Shown piece by piece: positions 49,905 through 58,752 of a stretch of DNA of 64,000 bases. A program made the position numbers and the translations under genes. The notes below the pieces were generated by a model, which did no database searches, was not told where the DNA came from, and saw only the letters and a list, made by a program, of their open reading frames with translations. Location of the stretch: NCBI GenBank assembly GCA_946403845.1, contig CAMJBL010000001.1:108605-172604 (forward strand), given 5' to 3'. The number at the start of each line of letters is the position of its first letter. The first letter of the stretch is position 1. This DNA comes from an uncultured Prevotella sp. (GTDB lineage: Bacteria; Bacteroidota; Bacteroidia; Bacteroidales; Bacteroidaceae).

Positions 49905-51092
49905 TTAATGATGGAACAGGCGCACGCCTGTAAACGCCATCGCGATGCCATATTTATCGCAGGTCATGATCACATGATCGTCACGTACGCTGCCGCCAGC
50001 CTGGGCGATGAACTCTACGCCGCTCTTATGGGCGCGCTCGATATTGTCGCCGAAGGGGAAGAAGGCATCCGAGCCAAGGGCCACCTTTGTGTTCTGGGCA
50101 ATCCAGGCTTTCTTCTCCTCCATCGTCAGCACCTCGGGCTGCTCCTTGAAGAACTGCTGCCAGGCACCGTCGCGCAGTACATCGTCGTGCTCGTCCTCAG
50201 AGATATACACATCGATGGTGTTGTCGCGGTCAGCGCGGCGGATACCGTCCACGAATGGCAGATTCATCACCTTCGGATGCTGGCGCAGCCACCAGATGTC
50301 AGCCTTATTACCTGCCAGACGGGTACAATGGATACGGCTCTGCTGACCGGCTCCGATACCGATGGCCTGACCGTCTTTCACGTAGCAGACGGAGTTCGAC
50401 TGCGTATATTTCAGCGTGATGAGGGCGATAATCAGGTCGCGCTTGGCTTCAGGGGTAAAGGTCTTGTTCTGTGTGGGTATATTCTCGAAGAGGGCATCGT
50501 CGTCGAGGCGTATCTCGTTGCGGCCCTGCTCAAAGGTGATACCGAATACCTGCTTGCGCTCAATAGGCTCAGGCTGGTAGCTGGGGTCGATCTTAATCAC
50601 GTTATAGGTACCCTTGCGCTTGTCCTTCAGGATCTCGATAGCCTCAGGGGTATAGTCGGGAGCAATCACACCGTCGCTTACCTCACGCTTCAGGATCTTG
50701 GCCGTCACAGCGTCACAGGTGTCGCTCAGCGCTACGAAGTCGCCATAGCTCGACATGCGGTCGGCGCCACGGGCTCTTGCATAGGCACAGGCGATGGGAC
50801 TCTCGTCGAGGCCCTGGATATCGTCCACGAAGTAGACCTTTTTCAGTGTGTCGCTCAGAGGCAGACCCACGGCAGCACCAGCAGGACTCACGTGCTTGAA
50901 CGAGGCAGCTGCGGGCAGACCGGTAGCAGCCTTCAGCTCCTTCACGAGCTGCCAGGCATTAAAGGCGTCGAGGAAATTGATATAGCCAGGACGGCCGTTA
51001 ATCACTTCGATGGGTAACTCCCCCTCCGTCATGAAGATGCGAGAGGGCTTCTGGTTCGGATTGCATCCGTACTTGAGGGCTAATTCTTTCAT
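49905..51092 (-). CDS. Phosphoribosylaminoimidazolecarboxamide (AICAR) formyltransferase, stand-alone
   Basis: 395 residues from the ATG at 51092; the longer ORF in the track crosses a TAATTTTGC promoter. Strong AICARFT signatures: LKYGCNPNQKP (~4-14), KHVSPAGAAVG, ALSDTCDAVTAKIL, REVSDGVIAPDY, RDLIIALITLKYTQSNSVCYVKDGQAIGIGAGQQSRIHC, GSDAFFPFGDN. The IMP cyclohydrolase half of bifunctional PurH is missing, so this organism splits the last two purine steps over separate proteins. It transfers a formyl group from 10-formyl-THF to AICAR. Confidence 0.93.
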   Translation of the reverse strand: MKELALKYGCNPNQKPSRIFMTEGELPIEVINGRPGYINFLDAFNAWQLVKELKAATGLPAAASFKHVSPAGAAVGLPLSDTLKKVYFVDDIQGLDESPIACAYARARGADRMSSYGDFVALSDTCDAVTAKILKREVSDGVIAPDYTPEAIEILKDKRKGTYNVIKIDPSYQPEPIERKQVFGITFEQGRNEIRLDDDALFENIPTQNKTFTPEAKRDLIIALITLKYTQSNSVCYVKDGQAIGIGAGQQSRIHCTRLAGNKADIWWLRQHPKVMNLPFVDGIRRADRDNTIDVYISEDEHDDVLRDGAWQQFFKEQPEVLTMEEKKAWIAQNTKVALGSDAFFPFGDNIERAHKSGVEFIAQAGGSVRDDHVIMTCDKYGIAMAFTGVRLFHH

Positions 51093-51121
51093 AAGTTCTT
51101 TCGATTTTTTCGAATTTGGGT

Positions 51122-51151
51122 GCAAAATTACAACTTTTTTTGTAATTTTGC
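51122..51151. promoter_or_regulatory. Symmetric divergent promoter
   Basis: GCAAAATTACAA (51122-51133) and TTGTAATTTTGC (51140-51151) are perfect inverted repeats around CTTTTT. Each arm contains a -7 element (TAATTTTGC), one facing left towards the AICARFT gene and one facing right towards the 50-aa ORF. The two starts must compete or be jointly controlled. Confidence 0.75.
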
Positions 51152-51171
51152 AAGCGAAGAACAAATATGTT

Positions 51172-51324
51172 ATGGAAAAGAAGAGAATCGCACTAAGAAA
51201 ACTGATGGAGGCTGTGGAGAGAGAACTGCTCCACAAGCCCGATAAGAAAACGCTCGACCGCCTGTCGCTGTTGGCTGGTTTCCAGAGTTGGGAAGACTTC
51301 CAGAACGCCCTCCACGGAGAATAA
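51172..51324 (+). CDS. Small hypothetical protein (50 aa)
   Basis: Starts at the ATG 51172; the longer ORF in the track runs back through the divergent promoter. The sequence begins MEKKRIALRKLMEAVERELL and ends SWEDFQNALHGE, a charged helical protein followed directly by a terminator. A good -7 TAATTTTG lies 28 bases upstream. Family unknown. Confidence 0.6.
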   Translation: MEKKRIALRKLMEAVERELLHKPDKKTLDRLSLLAGFQSWEDFQNALHGE

Positions 51325-51357
51325 AAAAAGAGACCTCACGGATGAGATCTCTTTTTT
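51324..51357. terminator. Terminator between the 50-aa ORF and rplS
   Basis: AAAAAGAGA-C-CTCA pairs with TGAG-A-TCTCTTTTT around CGGA, with a T-run on both strands. It sits between convergent genes. Confidence 0.85.
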
Positions 51358-51376
51358 ATCTTGTTCACAGTGCGGA

Positions 51377-51739
51377 TTACTCTGCGCTAACAGGACGACG
51401 CTTCTCCTTGATGCGGGCAGCCTTACCTGTGAGCTTGCGCAGGTAGTACAGCTTAGCGCGACGTACCTTACCAATCTTGTTGATCTCGATTGAATCGATG
51501 TTCGGAGACTCGATGGGGAAAATACGCTCAACACCTACGGTGCCAGACATCTTGCGAACGGTGAAACGCTTCTTGTCACCATGACCACAGATCTTGATGA
51601 CCACGCCACGATAGAGCTGGATACGCTCCTTGGAACCCTCGATAATTTTGTAAGCGACAGTAATCGTGTCACCAGCCTTGAACTCTGGGAACTTCTTGCC
51701 GGTTGCAAATGCTTCTTCAGCAACTTTAATTAAATCCAT
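51377..51739 (-). CDS. rplS: 50S ribosomal protein L19
   Basis: 120 residues from the ATG at 51739; a 5' extension in the track is not needed. Conserved [44 protein letters not shown] and [11 protein letters not shown]. It lies at the 30S-50S interface. Not next to trmD, rimM or rpsP, unlike in many bacteria. Confidence 0.97.
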   Translation of the reverse strand: MDLIKVAEEAFATGKKFPEFKAGDTITVAYKIIEGSKERIQLYRGVVIKICGHGDKKRFTVRKMSGTVGVERIFPIESPNIDSIEINKIGKVRRAKLYYLRKLTGKAARIKEKRRPVSAE

Positions 51740-51923
51740 TTTATCTACTAAATAATTAAATTTGTTGTATCGTTCCAACGCAACATAGCGGGCAACTCGC
51801 TACTTCCCACCATCGGTTACGCCGAAAAGCGGGTGCAAAGGTACACATTTTTTTAGACATAGGAACATAGGAACATAAAAACCCGCTTTTATGCGCTATG
51901 ATTTATGAATTATTAACAATTTT

Positions 51924-52667
51924 CTATTCGAAATAGAAGGTCAAAACAATCATCTTCGTCTGTCCGCTCTTTACTGCGTTGGCATACATCCGTTTGTTCG
52001 TATCCTGCAATTCGTTGGCATGACCGGCATCCAAGGCATTGGTCAGACTATAGCAGAATTTCAATTCGGGAATCAGCTTGAAGAAGGGTAGGTAGAGGTC
52101 GCAGCCCAGTCCGATTTCCAGCATGGTGTCGGTACGTTTCAGTTGCAGGAAGTCCTGGTTCTTACTGGTCAGGTTCACCAGCTGACTCACGCCGGCTATC
52201 ACGTAGGGGCGGTAGTTGTTCCAGCGTTCTGCCGAGAACTTCAGTCCTACGGGGAATGCGATATAGGTGCTCTTCATGTCCTGCGTCAGTTCCATCAGTC
52301 GTCCCTCCGGAGTCAGTTCCGTCATATTATAAAAGGTGAGGTGCTTGGCGCCGAAGTGCATGGTGGGCGTAAAGCGCAGGTTCAGGTGCTGCGACAGCCT
52401 CAGGTCGGCCAGCACGCCTACCGAGAAGCCGGCATTCCATTTGTCGTCGTCGCAGACGATGGACTGCGTCTTAGTGGTGCCGTCGTCGAGGGTGATGGTC
52501 TGCGGCCCTACGTTCTCCAGCTCGATATCCTGCAGATTCATACCCACGAGAATTCCCAAGTGCAAAGGCCGCAAGTCGGTATACGGCTTGTTTTGCACCT
52601 TCCTCTCCTGGGCCGTTGTCAGCAGGGCCGTCAGGCAGAGAGTCAGCATCAGGAGCGATCTCTTCAT
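51924..52667 (-). CDS. PorT-like outer-membrane beta-barrel protein
   Basis: 247 residues. Signal peptide ~1-19 (ending LTTAQ). The pattern of the start (DLRPLHLGILVGMN), the middle (FPVGLKFSAERWNNYRPYVIAGVSQ) and the C-terminus (TKMIVLTFYFE) matches PorT/Bacteroidetes barrel proteins. PorT is linked to type IX secretion in Porphyromonas, but PorT-like barrels also occur without T9SS; no other por genes are visible here, so its role is open. Confidence 0.75.
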   Translation of the reverse strand: MKRSLLMLTLCLTALLTTAQERKVQNKPYTDLRPLHLGILVGMNLQDIELENVGPQTITLDDGTTKTQSIVCDDDKWNAGFSVGVLADLRLSQHLNLRFTPTMHFGAKHLTFYNMTELTPEGRLMELTQDMKSTYIAFPVGLKFSAERWNNYRPYVIAGVSQLVNLTSKNQDFLQLKRTDTMLEIGLGCDLYLPFFKLIPELKFCYSLTNALDAGHANELQDTNKRMYANAVKSGQTKMIVLTFYFE

Positions 52668-52759
52668 CTATCCATAATAACGTTTGGAAAGGGCGTTTTA
52701 TTATATTCCTCACTATTTCGACATTGTATAAATTAAGGTCGGTAGATAAAAATAGCTAC

Positions 52760-52805
52760 CCAAAATTTGGTATATTCGAAAAAAAGTTCGTACCTTTGCA
52801 TCGTC
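52760..52805 (+). promoter_or_regulatory. Promoter of the ferredoxin gene
   Basis: TTTG near 52766, a spacer of about 20 bases and TACCTTTG near 52791-52798. Confidence 0.7.
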
Positions 52806-52849
52806 AAAAGTGAGTATTAACAGTATTAACATTTTTAATTTATACGATT

Positions 52850-53017
52850 ATGGCATATGTAATTGGTGACGACTGCATCGCTTGCGGTACATGTCAGGGT
52901 GAGTGCCCCGTTGAGGCAATTTCTGAGGGTGAGAAGTATTCTATCGATCCCGATCTGTGCACAGAGTGCGGTACCTGCGCTAGCGTTTGTCCTTCAGAGG
53001 CCATCAGCCTGGGATAA
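52850..53017 (+). CDS. 2[4Fe-4S] ferredoxin
   Basis: 55 residues, too short for the ORF track. Two CxxCxxCxxxCP clusters are complete: CIACGTCQGECP (~9-20) and CTECGTCASVCP (~37-48). A small soluble electron carrier for anaerobic metabolism such as pyruvate:ferredoxin oxidoreductase. Own promoter and terminator. Confidence 0.97.
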   Translation: MAYVIGDDCIACGTCQGECPVEAISEGEKYSIDPDLCTECGTCASVCPSEAISLG

Positions 53018-53034
53018 TCGGCAGTTATCAGAAA

Positions 53035-53066
53035 AATAATCCCCCGCCAAACGGCGGGGGATTATT
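53035..53066. terminator. Bidirectional terminator, ferredoxin / TPR gene
   Basis: AATAATCCCCCGCC pairs with GGCGGGGGATTATT around AAAC, followed by T. Confidence 0.9.
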
Positions 53067-53084
53067 TTTGATGTCTTATTTCAC

Positions 53085-54503
53085 TTATTTCACACCGAGG
53101 ATCTGCTTGGCGATTTCGTTGTCAGGATCGATGGCGATGAGCTTGTTGGCAATTTCCTTAGCCTGGGCCTTGTCGTCTTTGACAATGAAGTAGTAAGCGA
53201 TGTTGTAGCGGTAAGCCTCAATGAGACGGGCCTTGTCGGTGTTGTCCTTCTCAGCCTTGGGGGCGATGAGCTCGATGAGCTTGTCGTAGTAAGGCTTGGC
53301 GAGACCTTGCTTGGAATCGGGGTCCATCTGGGCGTTTACACGGGCACGCATGAAGTTGGCATACTCAATGGCATTCTCGAACTTCTCTGCCAGACCAGCA
53401 TAGACACCATCGGCCTGCGTGAAGGCTTCCTTCTTGGCAACGGGATCGGTCAACTTGCCGGCATACTGTGTGTACAGGCTTCCGAGAGCGGCCATATCCG
53501 TAGCGGTGGCTTTCTCAATGCCTTCCAGATATTCCTTATAACGCTCGATGGCGTTGATATAGTCTTCCTTCTCAGCATAGGCGTCTGAAAGCTGCTTGAT
53601 GACACCAGCGCGCTTGGCCTTGTTGTCGAACTCTGACTGCAGAGCCAGGTTGTACTGCTCGATAGCCTTATCAGCTTGCTTCAGACCATTGAAGGCATTG
53701 CCCAGATAGGCGTAGTCGAGGTAAGAGAACTTAGCGCTGTCGGACTTGTTGAAGAGAGCGTCTCCGAACTTAACTGCATCGTCGAAGTTGCCCAGCTCGG
53801 TATTGAAGAACATAGCCAGACGGTTCATAGCGGCATTGCGCGGCTCCTTGGCCAGACCGGCCTTCACCTTCTCAAGACCTTCAGCGTGCTTGCCGAGGAA
53901 GTAAGAAGCCATAGCGTACTCCACGATGTCGTTCTTCTCCATCTTGCCTACGGGTACCTTACCGTATGCCTCACGGGCCTTCTCGAACTCATTGGAGAGA
54001 TAGTAGATGTGACCGGAGAGGGCATCAACTTCGATGTCGGGACGCTGAACCTTCAAATCAGCCAGTTTCTGAACGGCTCCTTTTGGAGAGATCTTACGAT
54101 AGACGAGGGCATACTTGTAATAGCCTGTGGGATCCTTGGGATCGCAGTAGGTAGCCTGGTTGTAGTAACCGGCAGCCTTACCTCCCTCGTTGCCAAATGC
54201 CTCGATGTCGCCCAAGAGGATGAAAGCGGGTGCATACTTGTGCTTCGATGCCTCGTCGGCCAGATTGGCAAACGTACGGGCCTGAGCCGTATCCTGTACC
54301 TCATAGAAGGCACGACCGATGGCTACAAGGGCCTCGGGGTTCTTCTTGTTCTTCTTCTGAGCGGTTTTTACTGCGTCAGCCTTGTTGGCTGCATTGTCCT
54401 TGATGGCCTGCAGGGCTGCGTTGAGCTCTGCCTCCTGTGCCATAGCGGCGGTGCTGAAACCTGCCAGCAACACACCCATTACTAAATATTTGATCGTTTT
54501 CAT
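53085..54503 (-). CDS. TPR-repeat protein
   Basis: 472 residues from the ATG at 54503. Signal peptide ~1-22 (ending AMAQ), then about ten tetratricopeptide-like helical hairpins (for example PEALVAIGRAFYEVQDTAQARTFANLA, FSYLDYAYLGNAFNGLKQADKAIEQYNLAL). A periplasmic scaffold, last gene of the exbB-exbD-exbD-tonB-pstS-like cluster. Its partner may be the TonB system. Confidence 0.85.
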   Translation of the reverse strand: MKTIKYLVMGVLLAGFSTAAMAQEAELNAALQAIKDNAANKADAVKTAQKKNKKNPEALVAIGRAFYEVQDTAQARTFANLADEASKHKYAPAFILLGDIEAFGNEGGKAAGYYNQATYCDPKDPTGYYKYALVYRKISPKGAVQKLADLKVQRPDIEVDALSGHIYYLSNEFEKAREAYGKVPVGKMEKNDIVEYAMASYFLGKHAEGLEKVKAGLAKEPRNAAMNRLAMFFNTELGNFDDAVKFGDALFNKSDSAKFSYLDYAYLGNAFNGLKQADKAIEQYNLALQSEFDNKAKRAGVIKQLSDAYAEKEDYINAIERYKEYLEGIEKATATDMAALGSLYTQYAGKLTDPVAKKEAFTQADGVYAGLAEKFENAIEYANFMRARVNAQMDPDSKQGLAKPYYDKLIELIAPKAEKDNTDKARLIEAYRYNIAYYFIVKDDKAQAKEIANKLIAIDPDNEIAKQILGVK

Positions 54504-54591
54504 AATTCTTTCGTTTTTTACGTTATACATCTTGTTAATTATCTCTCGCTTTTATGACGTTTGAAAACTCAAATGGTTTAATGAGTATTCA

Positions 54592-55554
54592 TTACTCCCG
54601 GTTCACTATCACCTCTCTGACATTCATGTTGGCTGTTCTTGGCAGCAGTCCTGCGCGCAGGATGATCTTCTGTCCCTTGGGCAACTGGCAGAAGTGGGCG
54701 AAGCTTGACGGTACGCCGCTTCTGGGCTCGTTGAGCAGGGCATAGATGGTGCGGATGAGGGGGTAGTTACCATTATATAGGTAGAACTGATAGGGCTTCC
54801 AGCTGTTGGCCTTGGTGGCGGAGTCGAGCTTGGAGACGCCCATCACGGTGATATTCTTCTTGAAGGTGACATTGGTGGTGTCACGTTTGTCGTTGAGCCA
54901 GTTGGAACCGATGATGCCGAGGGCGTTCGGGTGGTTCTCAACATAGTCGATGACAGCAGCACTGGTCTTTACGGCGCCGACATTGGGGTTCTTGAATTCC
55001 TGACCTCCGAGGATGGAGTCCACGCACCAGCGGACGGTGCTGGACAGGGGGTTGTCGAATACGACGTCGATGTCGCCCAGACTAGATTTTGTGTTGTTCA
55101 GCTCGCTCCATTTGGTGAGCTCGCCCAGGAGGATACGTCTGAAATCCTTGACGGTGATGCAGGTATCCGGATTGGTGTTGTTGACAATGATGGCAAGACC
55201 ATCATAAGCGATGGGAATGGCCCTGGGCAGATACCTGCGGTCTTGCAGGCTCTTTCTTTCGTTGGCTGTGAAGTCACGGGTGGTGAATGCCAGCCAGGTT
55301 TCCAGCTTCATCAGACGCTGTACGGCCTCCTGCTCGTTGATATAGTCAGGAGTAATCGAGTCGAGCGTTTGGTTCTGGAAATAATAGAGTGCTTCGTCGA
55401 TGATGGGGTAGAAACTCTCGTCGGCTGCCAGGTGGCTGGCGGCTTTCTGATAGGCCTCCTCCATTTCAGGATTAGGCTTGCTCCCACATGCGTGGAGCAA
55501 GCCTAACATTAGTGTGAATCCAACTAATAAAACTATTTTGTTGAATGCGTTCAT
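54592..55554 (-). CDS. PstS-like substrate-binding lipoprotein
   Basis: 320 residues. Lipobox HAC (MLGLLHAC, Cys23). Periplasmic-binding-protein II fold in the PstS group: VFDNPLSSTVRWCVDSILGG, NALGIIGSNWLNDK and NGNYPLIRTIYALLNEPRSGVPS are familiar. No pstABC genes follow, so it may serve the TonB system or a phosphate sensor rather than an ABC importer. Confidence 0.82.
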   Translation of the reverse strand: MNAFNKIVLLVGFTLMLGLLHACGSKPNPEMEEAYQKAASHLAADESFYPIIDEALYYFQNQTLDSITPDYINEQEAVQRLMKLETWLAFTTRDFTANERKSLQDRRYLPRAIPIAYDGLAIIVNNTNPDTCITVKDFRRILLGELTKWSELNNTKSSLGDIDVVFDNPLSSTVRWCVDSILGGQEFKNPNVGAVKTSAAVIDYVENHPNALGIIGSNWLNDKRDTTNVTFKKNITVMGVSKLDSATKANSWKPYQFYLYNGNYPLIRTIYALLNEPRSGVPSSFAHFCQLPKGQKIILRAGLLPRTANMNVREVIVNRE

Positions 55555-55563
55555 CTTTAATAA

Positions 55564-56397
55564 TTACTGAAGACGGAAGGTTACAGGTACGGTGTACTTC
55601 ACACGTACGGCAGAACCGTTCTGCTTACCAGGAATCCAGTGCGGCATGGACTTCACCACGCGAGTAGCCTCCTTATCGAGTGACGGGTCAACTGACTTGA
55701 CAACCTTCACATCGGTAATCGAACCGTCGCGCTCGACGACGAAGGTCACGATAACACGACCCTGTACGCCGTTTTCCTCAGCCACAACGGGATACTTGAT
55801 GTTCTTCGAAAGATACTCGAACAGGGCGTTGGGACCGCCGGGGAACTGAGGCATTTCCTCAACCACGTCGAAGACTTTGGTCTCCTCCTCCTTCGGGGGT
55901 TCGGGCTGTGCGATTACTTCCTTAGCCTTGAGCACTTCACCTTCAGCCTCATCGTTACCCTTCACATCGAAAGCACCGATGGCGGTGTTCGTCTGTGCCA
56001 GTTCGTCCTGAGACTTGATTTCGTCCTCGGGGGCTACATCTTCATCCTTCTTAATTTCAGGTGTTGTAAATGCTACAGAGCTCTTTACCTTCTCAACCTC
56101 GATCTTCTCAACCTGAGGTTCTTCCTTACGCTCTACCTTTGCTTCCTTCTTCTCTGCCAGGCTCGTCAGCTCCACATCGGTCTCGATGGCTGCATTGCGC
56201 GAAGCCATATAGTTGTCGATAGAAACCTTTGCGATAACGATGGCAGCGATGATGGCAAACATGGCGAACATGGTGAGCAGCGCCTTAAGGTTACGTTTAC
56301 CTGTATCCTTACGTAATTGATAAGCTCCGTAGGCCTGGTTCTTACCATCAAATACGAGGTCGACCCAGCCATTGTCTATAAGATCTATTTTTCCCAT
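55564..56397 (-). CDS. tonB: Energy transducer TonB
   Basis: 277 residues. One membrane helix at ~35-55 (LTMFAMFAIIAAIVIAKV), a Lys/Glu/Pro-rich periplasmic linker (~85-190) and a C-terminal TonB domain with GRVIVTFVVERDGSITDVKVVKSVDPSLDKEA and IPGKQNGSAVRVKYTVPVTF. Transmits proton-motive force from ExbBD to outer-membrane receptors. Confidence 0.93.
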   Translation of the reverse strand: MGKIDLIDNGWVDLVFDGKNQAYGAYQLRKDTGKRNLKALLTMFAMFAIIAAIVIAKVSIDNYMASRNAAIETDVELTSLAEKKEAKVERKEEPQVEKIEVEKVKSSVAFTTPEIKKDEDVAPEDEIKSQDELAQTNTAIGAFDVKGNDEAEGEVLKAKEVIAQPEPPKEEETKVFDVVEEMPQFPGGPNALFEYLSKNIKYPVVAEENGVQGRVIVTFVVERDGSITDVKVVKSVDPSLDKEATRVVKSMPHWIPGKQNGSAVRVKYTVPVTFRLQ

Positions 56398-56418
56398 AGT
56401 TCTTTTCGTTTTTAGGGG

Positions 56419-57081
56419 TTACTTGACACCTGCCTTCTCAATGAGTGCCTTATCGTCGTCACTCATCTTGTCGACATCGTCAATCACATACTTATCAATA
56501 TTGCTGATCAGCATCTCATCAAGAGCGGCAACCATGTTGGCATAGGTAGCTGTCGGAAGCGGACGGATGATACAGGTCAGCGTGGGCACCTTCTCACCAG
56601 TGGGAAGCTCACCCTTCTTCAGTTTCTTCAACTGCTCCTGATACTGCTCTTCGGTCATCTTCGAGTTGTACTCGTTCTTCTTAGCGTCGAGCTCCTTCTT
56701 TGCCAGCTTGATCTTGGCCACGGGGTTGATACCCTCCTCGGTCGTATGCTCGTTAAGCACTTTCTCGATACCGTCCTTACCATAGGTGGTCTCCTTCACA
56801 CAAGAAGCGGGATCGTCGTAGTTGGGCAGACCAGCCACGTACCAGATCTTGTCGTTCTCGCCCAGATAAAGGGTAATGGTATGAGAAGCCTTCGTTACCT
56901 GCTTATCTTCCTTCTGCAAGTTCTCGTCGTTACTTGGCATGGTGAGCTGCATAGCCTGCGGCTTAGCCAAGGTAGTACACAGCATGAAGAAGGTGATCAG
57001 AAGCATCATCATGTCTACCATCGGCGTGAAGTTCACGCGGGTATCCATCTTTTTCTGCTTGGATAGATTTTTCTTTGCCAT
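56419..57081 (-). CDS. ExbD-family biopolymer transporter
   Basis: 220 residues. N-terminal basic segment, then a membrane helix with the family aspartate in TPMVDMMMLLITFFML (~19-34). Periplasmic domain follows. The second ExbD gene of the cluster. Confidence 0.88.
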   Translation of the reverse strand: MAKKNLSKQKKMDTRVNFTPMVDMMMLLITFFMLCTTLAKPQAMQLTMPSNDENLQKEDKQVTKASHTITLYLGENDKIWYVAGLPNYDDPASCVKETTYGKDGIEKVLNEHTTEEGINPVAKIKLAKKELDAKKNEYNSKMTEEQYQEQLKKLKKGELPTGEKVPTLTCIIRPLPTATYANMVAALDEMLISNIDKYVIDDVDKMSDDDKALIEKAGVK

Positions 57082-57084
57082 ATA

Positions 57085-57705
57085 CTATTCAGCGTTTAGA
57101 CGTTTAACATCGAGATTCGTAATGAGCTGGAAACGGTTTTCGCTCATGTCCTGAAGTTCTGACATCATCTTCTTGACGACTGCGTAAGAAGTGTTAGCAT
57201 CGCACTTGATGGCGAGCTTCATGTCAGGATTAGCACTGCGGGCCGCAGAGACCCACTCCTGGAATTCGCTCTTTCCACCGTCGATACTGTCGAGCGGCAG
57301 GCCGAGCTTCTGGATTGCCTCTGTCATCTTCTCCGTAGAGAGGTTCAGATAGTCACCAAGCTTACCCATGGGAGCTCCAACCATAGCATCCTCGAGGAAG
57401 TGCTTCTCCTGGTTGGCGTTGAGCTGGACACCGAACTTGTCGGTCATCGTCTCCAGCATCTCCTTCATGTGGTTCTTGTTTTCGGTACCCACGTAGATAT
57501 TGCCGTCTGGGTTCACCAGAATAGTCAGCAGATCCTGCTCGGGTATCTTGACTTCCGACACAGAGTTAGGCGCGTTGACTTGTACTGGTTCTGGTGTCAG
57601 GAATGTTGAGGTCAACATAAAGAAACACAGAAGCAGCGTCATCACGTCTGACATTGGCGTCATGTCAATCCAGATGTCTTTTTTCTGTATCTTAATTTTA
57701 GCCAT
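57085..57705 (-). CDS. ExbD-family biopolymer transporter
   Basis: 206 residues. KKDIWIDMTPMSDVMTLLLCFFML (~8-31) has the aspartate motif. It is the first of the two adjacent ExbD paralogues and lies 3 bases upstream of the other. Two ExbD genes with one ExbB are common in Bacteroidetes. Confidence 0.88.
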   Translation of the reverse strand: MAKIKIQKKDIWIDMTPMSDVMTLLLCFFMLTSTFLTPEPVQVNAPNSVSEVKIPEQDLLTILVNPDGNIYVGTENKNHMKEMLETMTDKFGVQLNANQEKHFLEDAMVGAPMGKLGDYLNLSTEKMTEAIQKLGLPLDSIDGGKSEFQEWVSAARSANPDMKLAIKCDANTSYAVVKKMMSELQDMSENRFQLITNLDVKRLNAE

Positions 57706-57745
57706 TCTCTAAATGCTTTTAATGCGTTAAAAAAATGGTTAAGAA

Positions 57746-58576
57746 TTAAGCCTCGTTGTGATTAGAATCGTATGTTGCAGCGATGGTGAAACCAATCTCA
57801 TCGAGAGCGTAAGTCAGCTTATCGATCTTGTTTGAGAAGAAGTTGTAAACAACGGTAGCAACCCAAGAGGTCAAGATACCAGATGCTGTGTTCACAAGAG
57901 CCTCAGAAATACCGGCAGACAGAGCCATAGAGTCAGCACCACCACCAGCAGACAGAGCCTGGAATGATCCGATCATACCGAGCACAGTACCGAACAGAGC
58001 GGTCAGGGTACCCAGAGATACGATGGTAGCAACCATAGGCATGTTCATCTGAAGGGTAGGCATCTCCAGCTGCGTAGCTTCCTCGTGAGCCTGAGAGATC
58101 TTAGCGATCTTAGCGGCCTTCTTCAGAGTGTCGTCACCCTCAACGGTCTGGTACATCTTGATAGAAGCCTTCACCACATTAGCTACAGAACCCTGCATCT
58201 TGTCGCAAAGAGCCTCAGCCTCGGGGAACTTCTGAGCCTTGATGAGCTCCTTCACCTGAGCGGTGAACTTAGCGAGGTTGATCTTACCGGCAGCGGTCTT
58301 GATAGCGAAATAGCGCTCGATACCGAGGCAGATAACGGTGAAGAGAAGGGTAAGGATCAGACCTACCACGAAACCTCCCTTATACACGGTACCCAGCAGG
58401 TTGGCGGGGTGTCCGCTGCGGTCGCCACCGATGAAGTTGTCGGGGTTACCCATTACGAAATACCATACACTGTAACCTGCGATAGCACAGATAACGAGGA
58501 TAATCCATGCAGCTTTAACACCTTGGAAGCCCGAATTCTTTTTGGCTGGGGCTGCAGCCTTTGTTGTTGTTGCCAT
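57746..58576 (-). CDS. exbB: MotA/TolQ/ExbB proton channel family protein (ExbB)
   Basis: 276 residues, three to four membrane helices. The signature LGTLTALFGTVLGMIGSFQAL (~190-210) with ISEALVNTASGILTSWVATVVYNFF closes the channel. First gene of the operon, promoter TATCTTTGC at 58684-58692 on the minus strand. Confidence 0.92.
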   Translation of the reverse strand: MATTTKAAAPAKKNSGFQGVKAAWIILVICAIAGYSVWYFVMGNPDNFIGGDRSGHPANLLGTVYKGGFVVGLILTLLFTVICLGIERYFAIKTAAGKINLAKFTAQVKELIKAQKFPEAEALCDKMQGSVANVVKASIKMYQTVEGDDTLKKAAKIAKISQAHEEATQLEMPTLQMNMPMVATIVSLGTLTALFGTVLGMIGSFQALSAGGGADSMALSAGISEALVNTASGILTSWVATVVYNFFSNKIDKLTYALDEIGFTIAATYDSNHNEA

Positions 58577-58752
58577 AATTAAAATTAATTTTAGTTATTA
58601 AAAATTGAGTTATAAATATTCGTTTTACAATGCTTTTAGCCAGCTCCGTAGCTCATCTCTTCCGACTTCCGCCGAAAACACTGGGCAAAGATAGCAAATT
58701 TCACGCGACTTCCGCACGGATTAACAACATTTAACTTGTTAATTTTCAATAA

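Noticed and set aside
49686-51017. Plus-strand 443-aa ORF
   Set aside because: Entirely antisense to the clearly recognised AICAR formyltransferase and the small basic protein gene; long only because of codon bias.
54531-54591. Possible gene or RNA between the TPR and PstS-like genes
   Set aside because: Only about 60-90 bases, no promoter or ORF of note. It is an ordinary operon gap.
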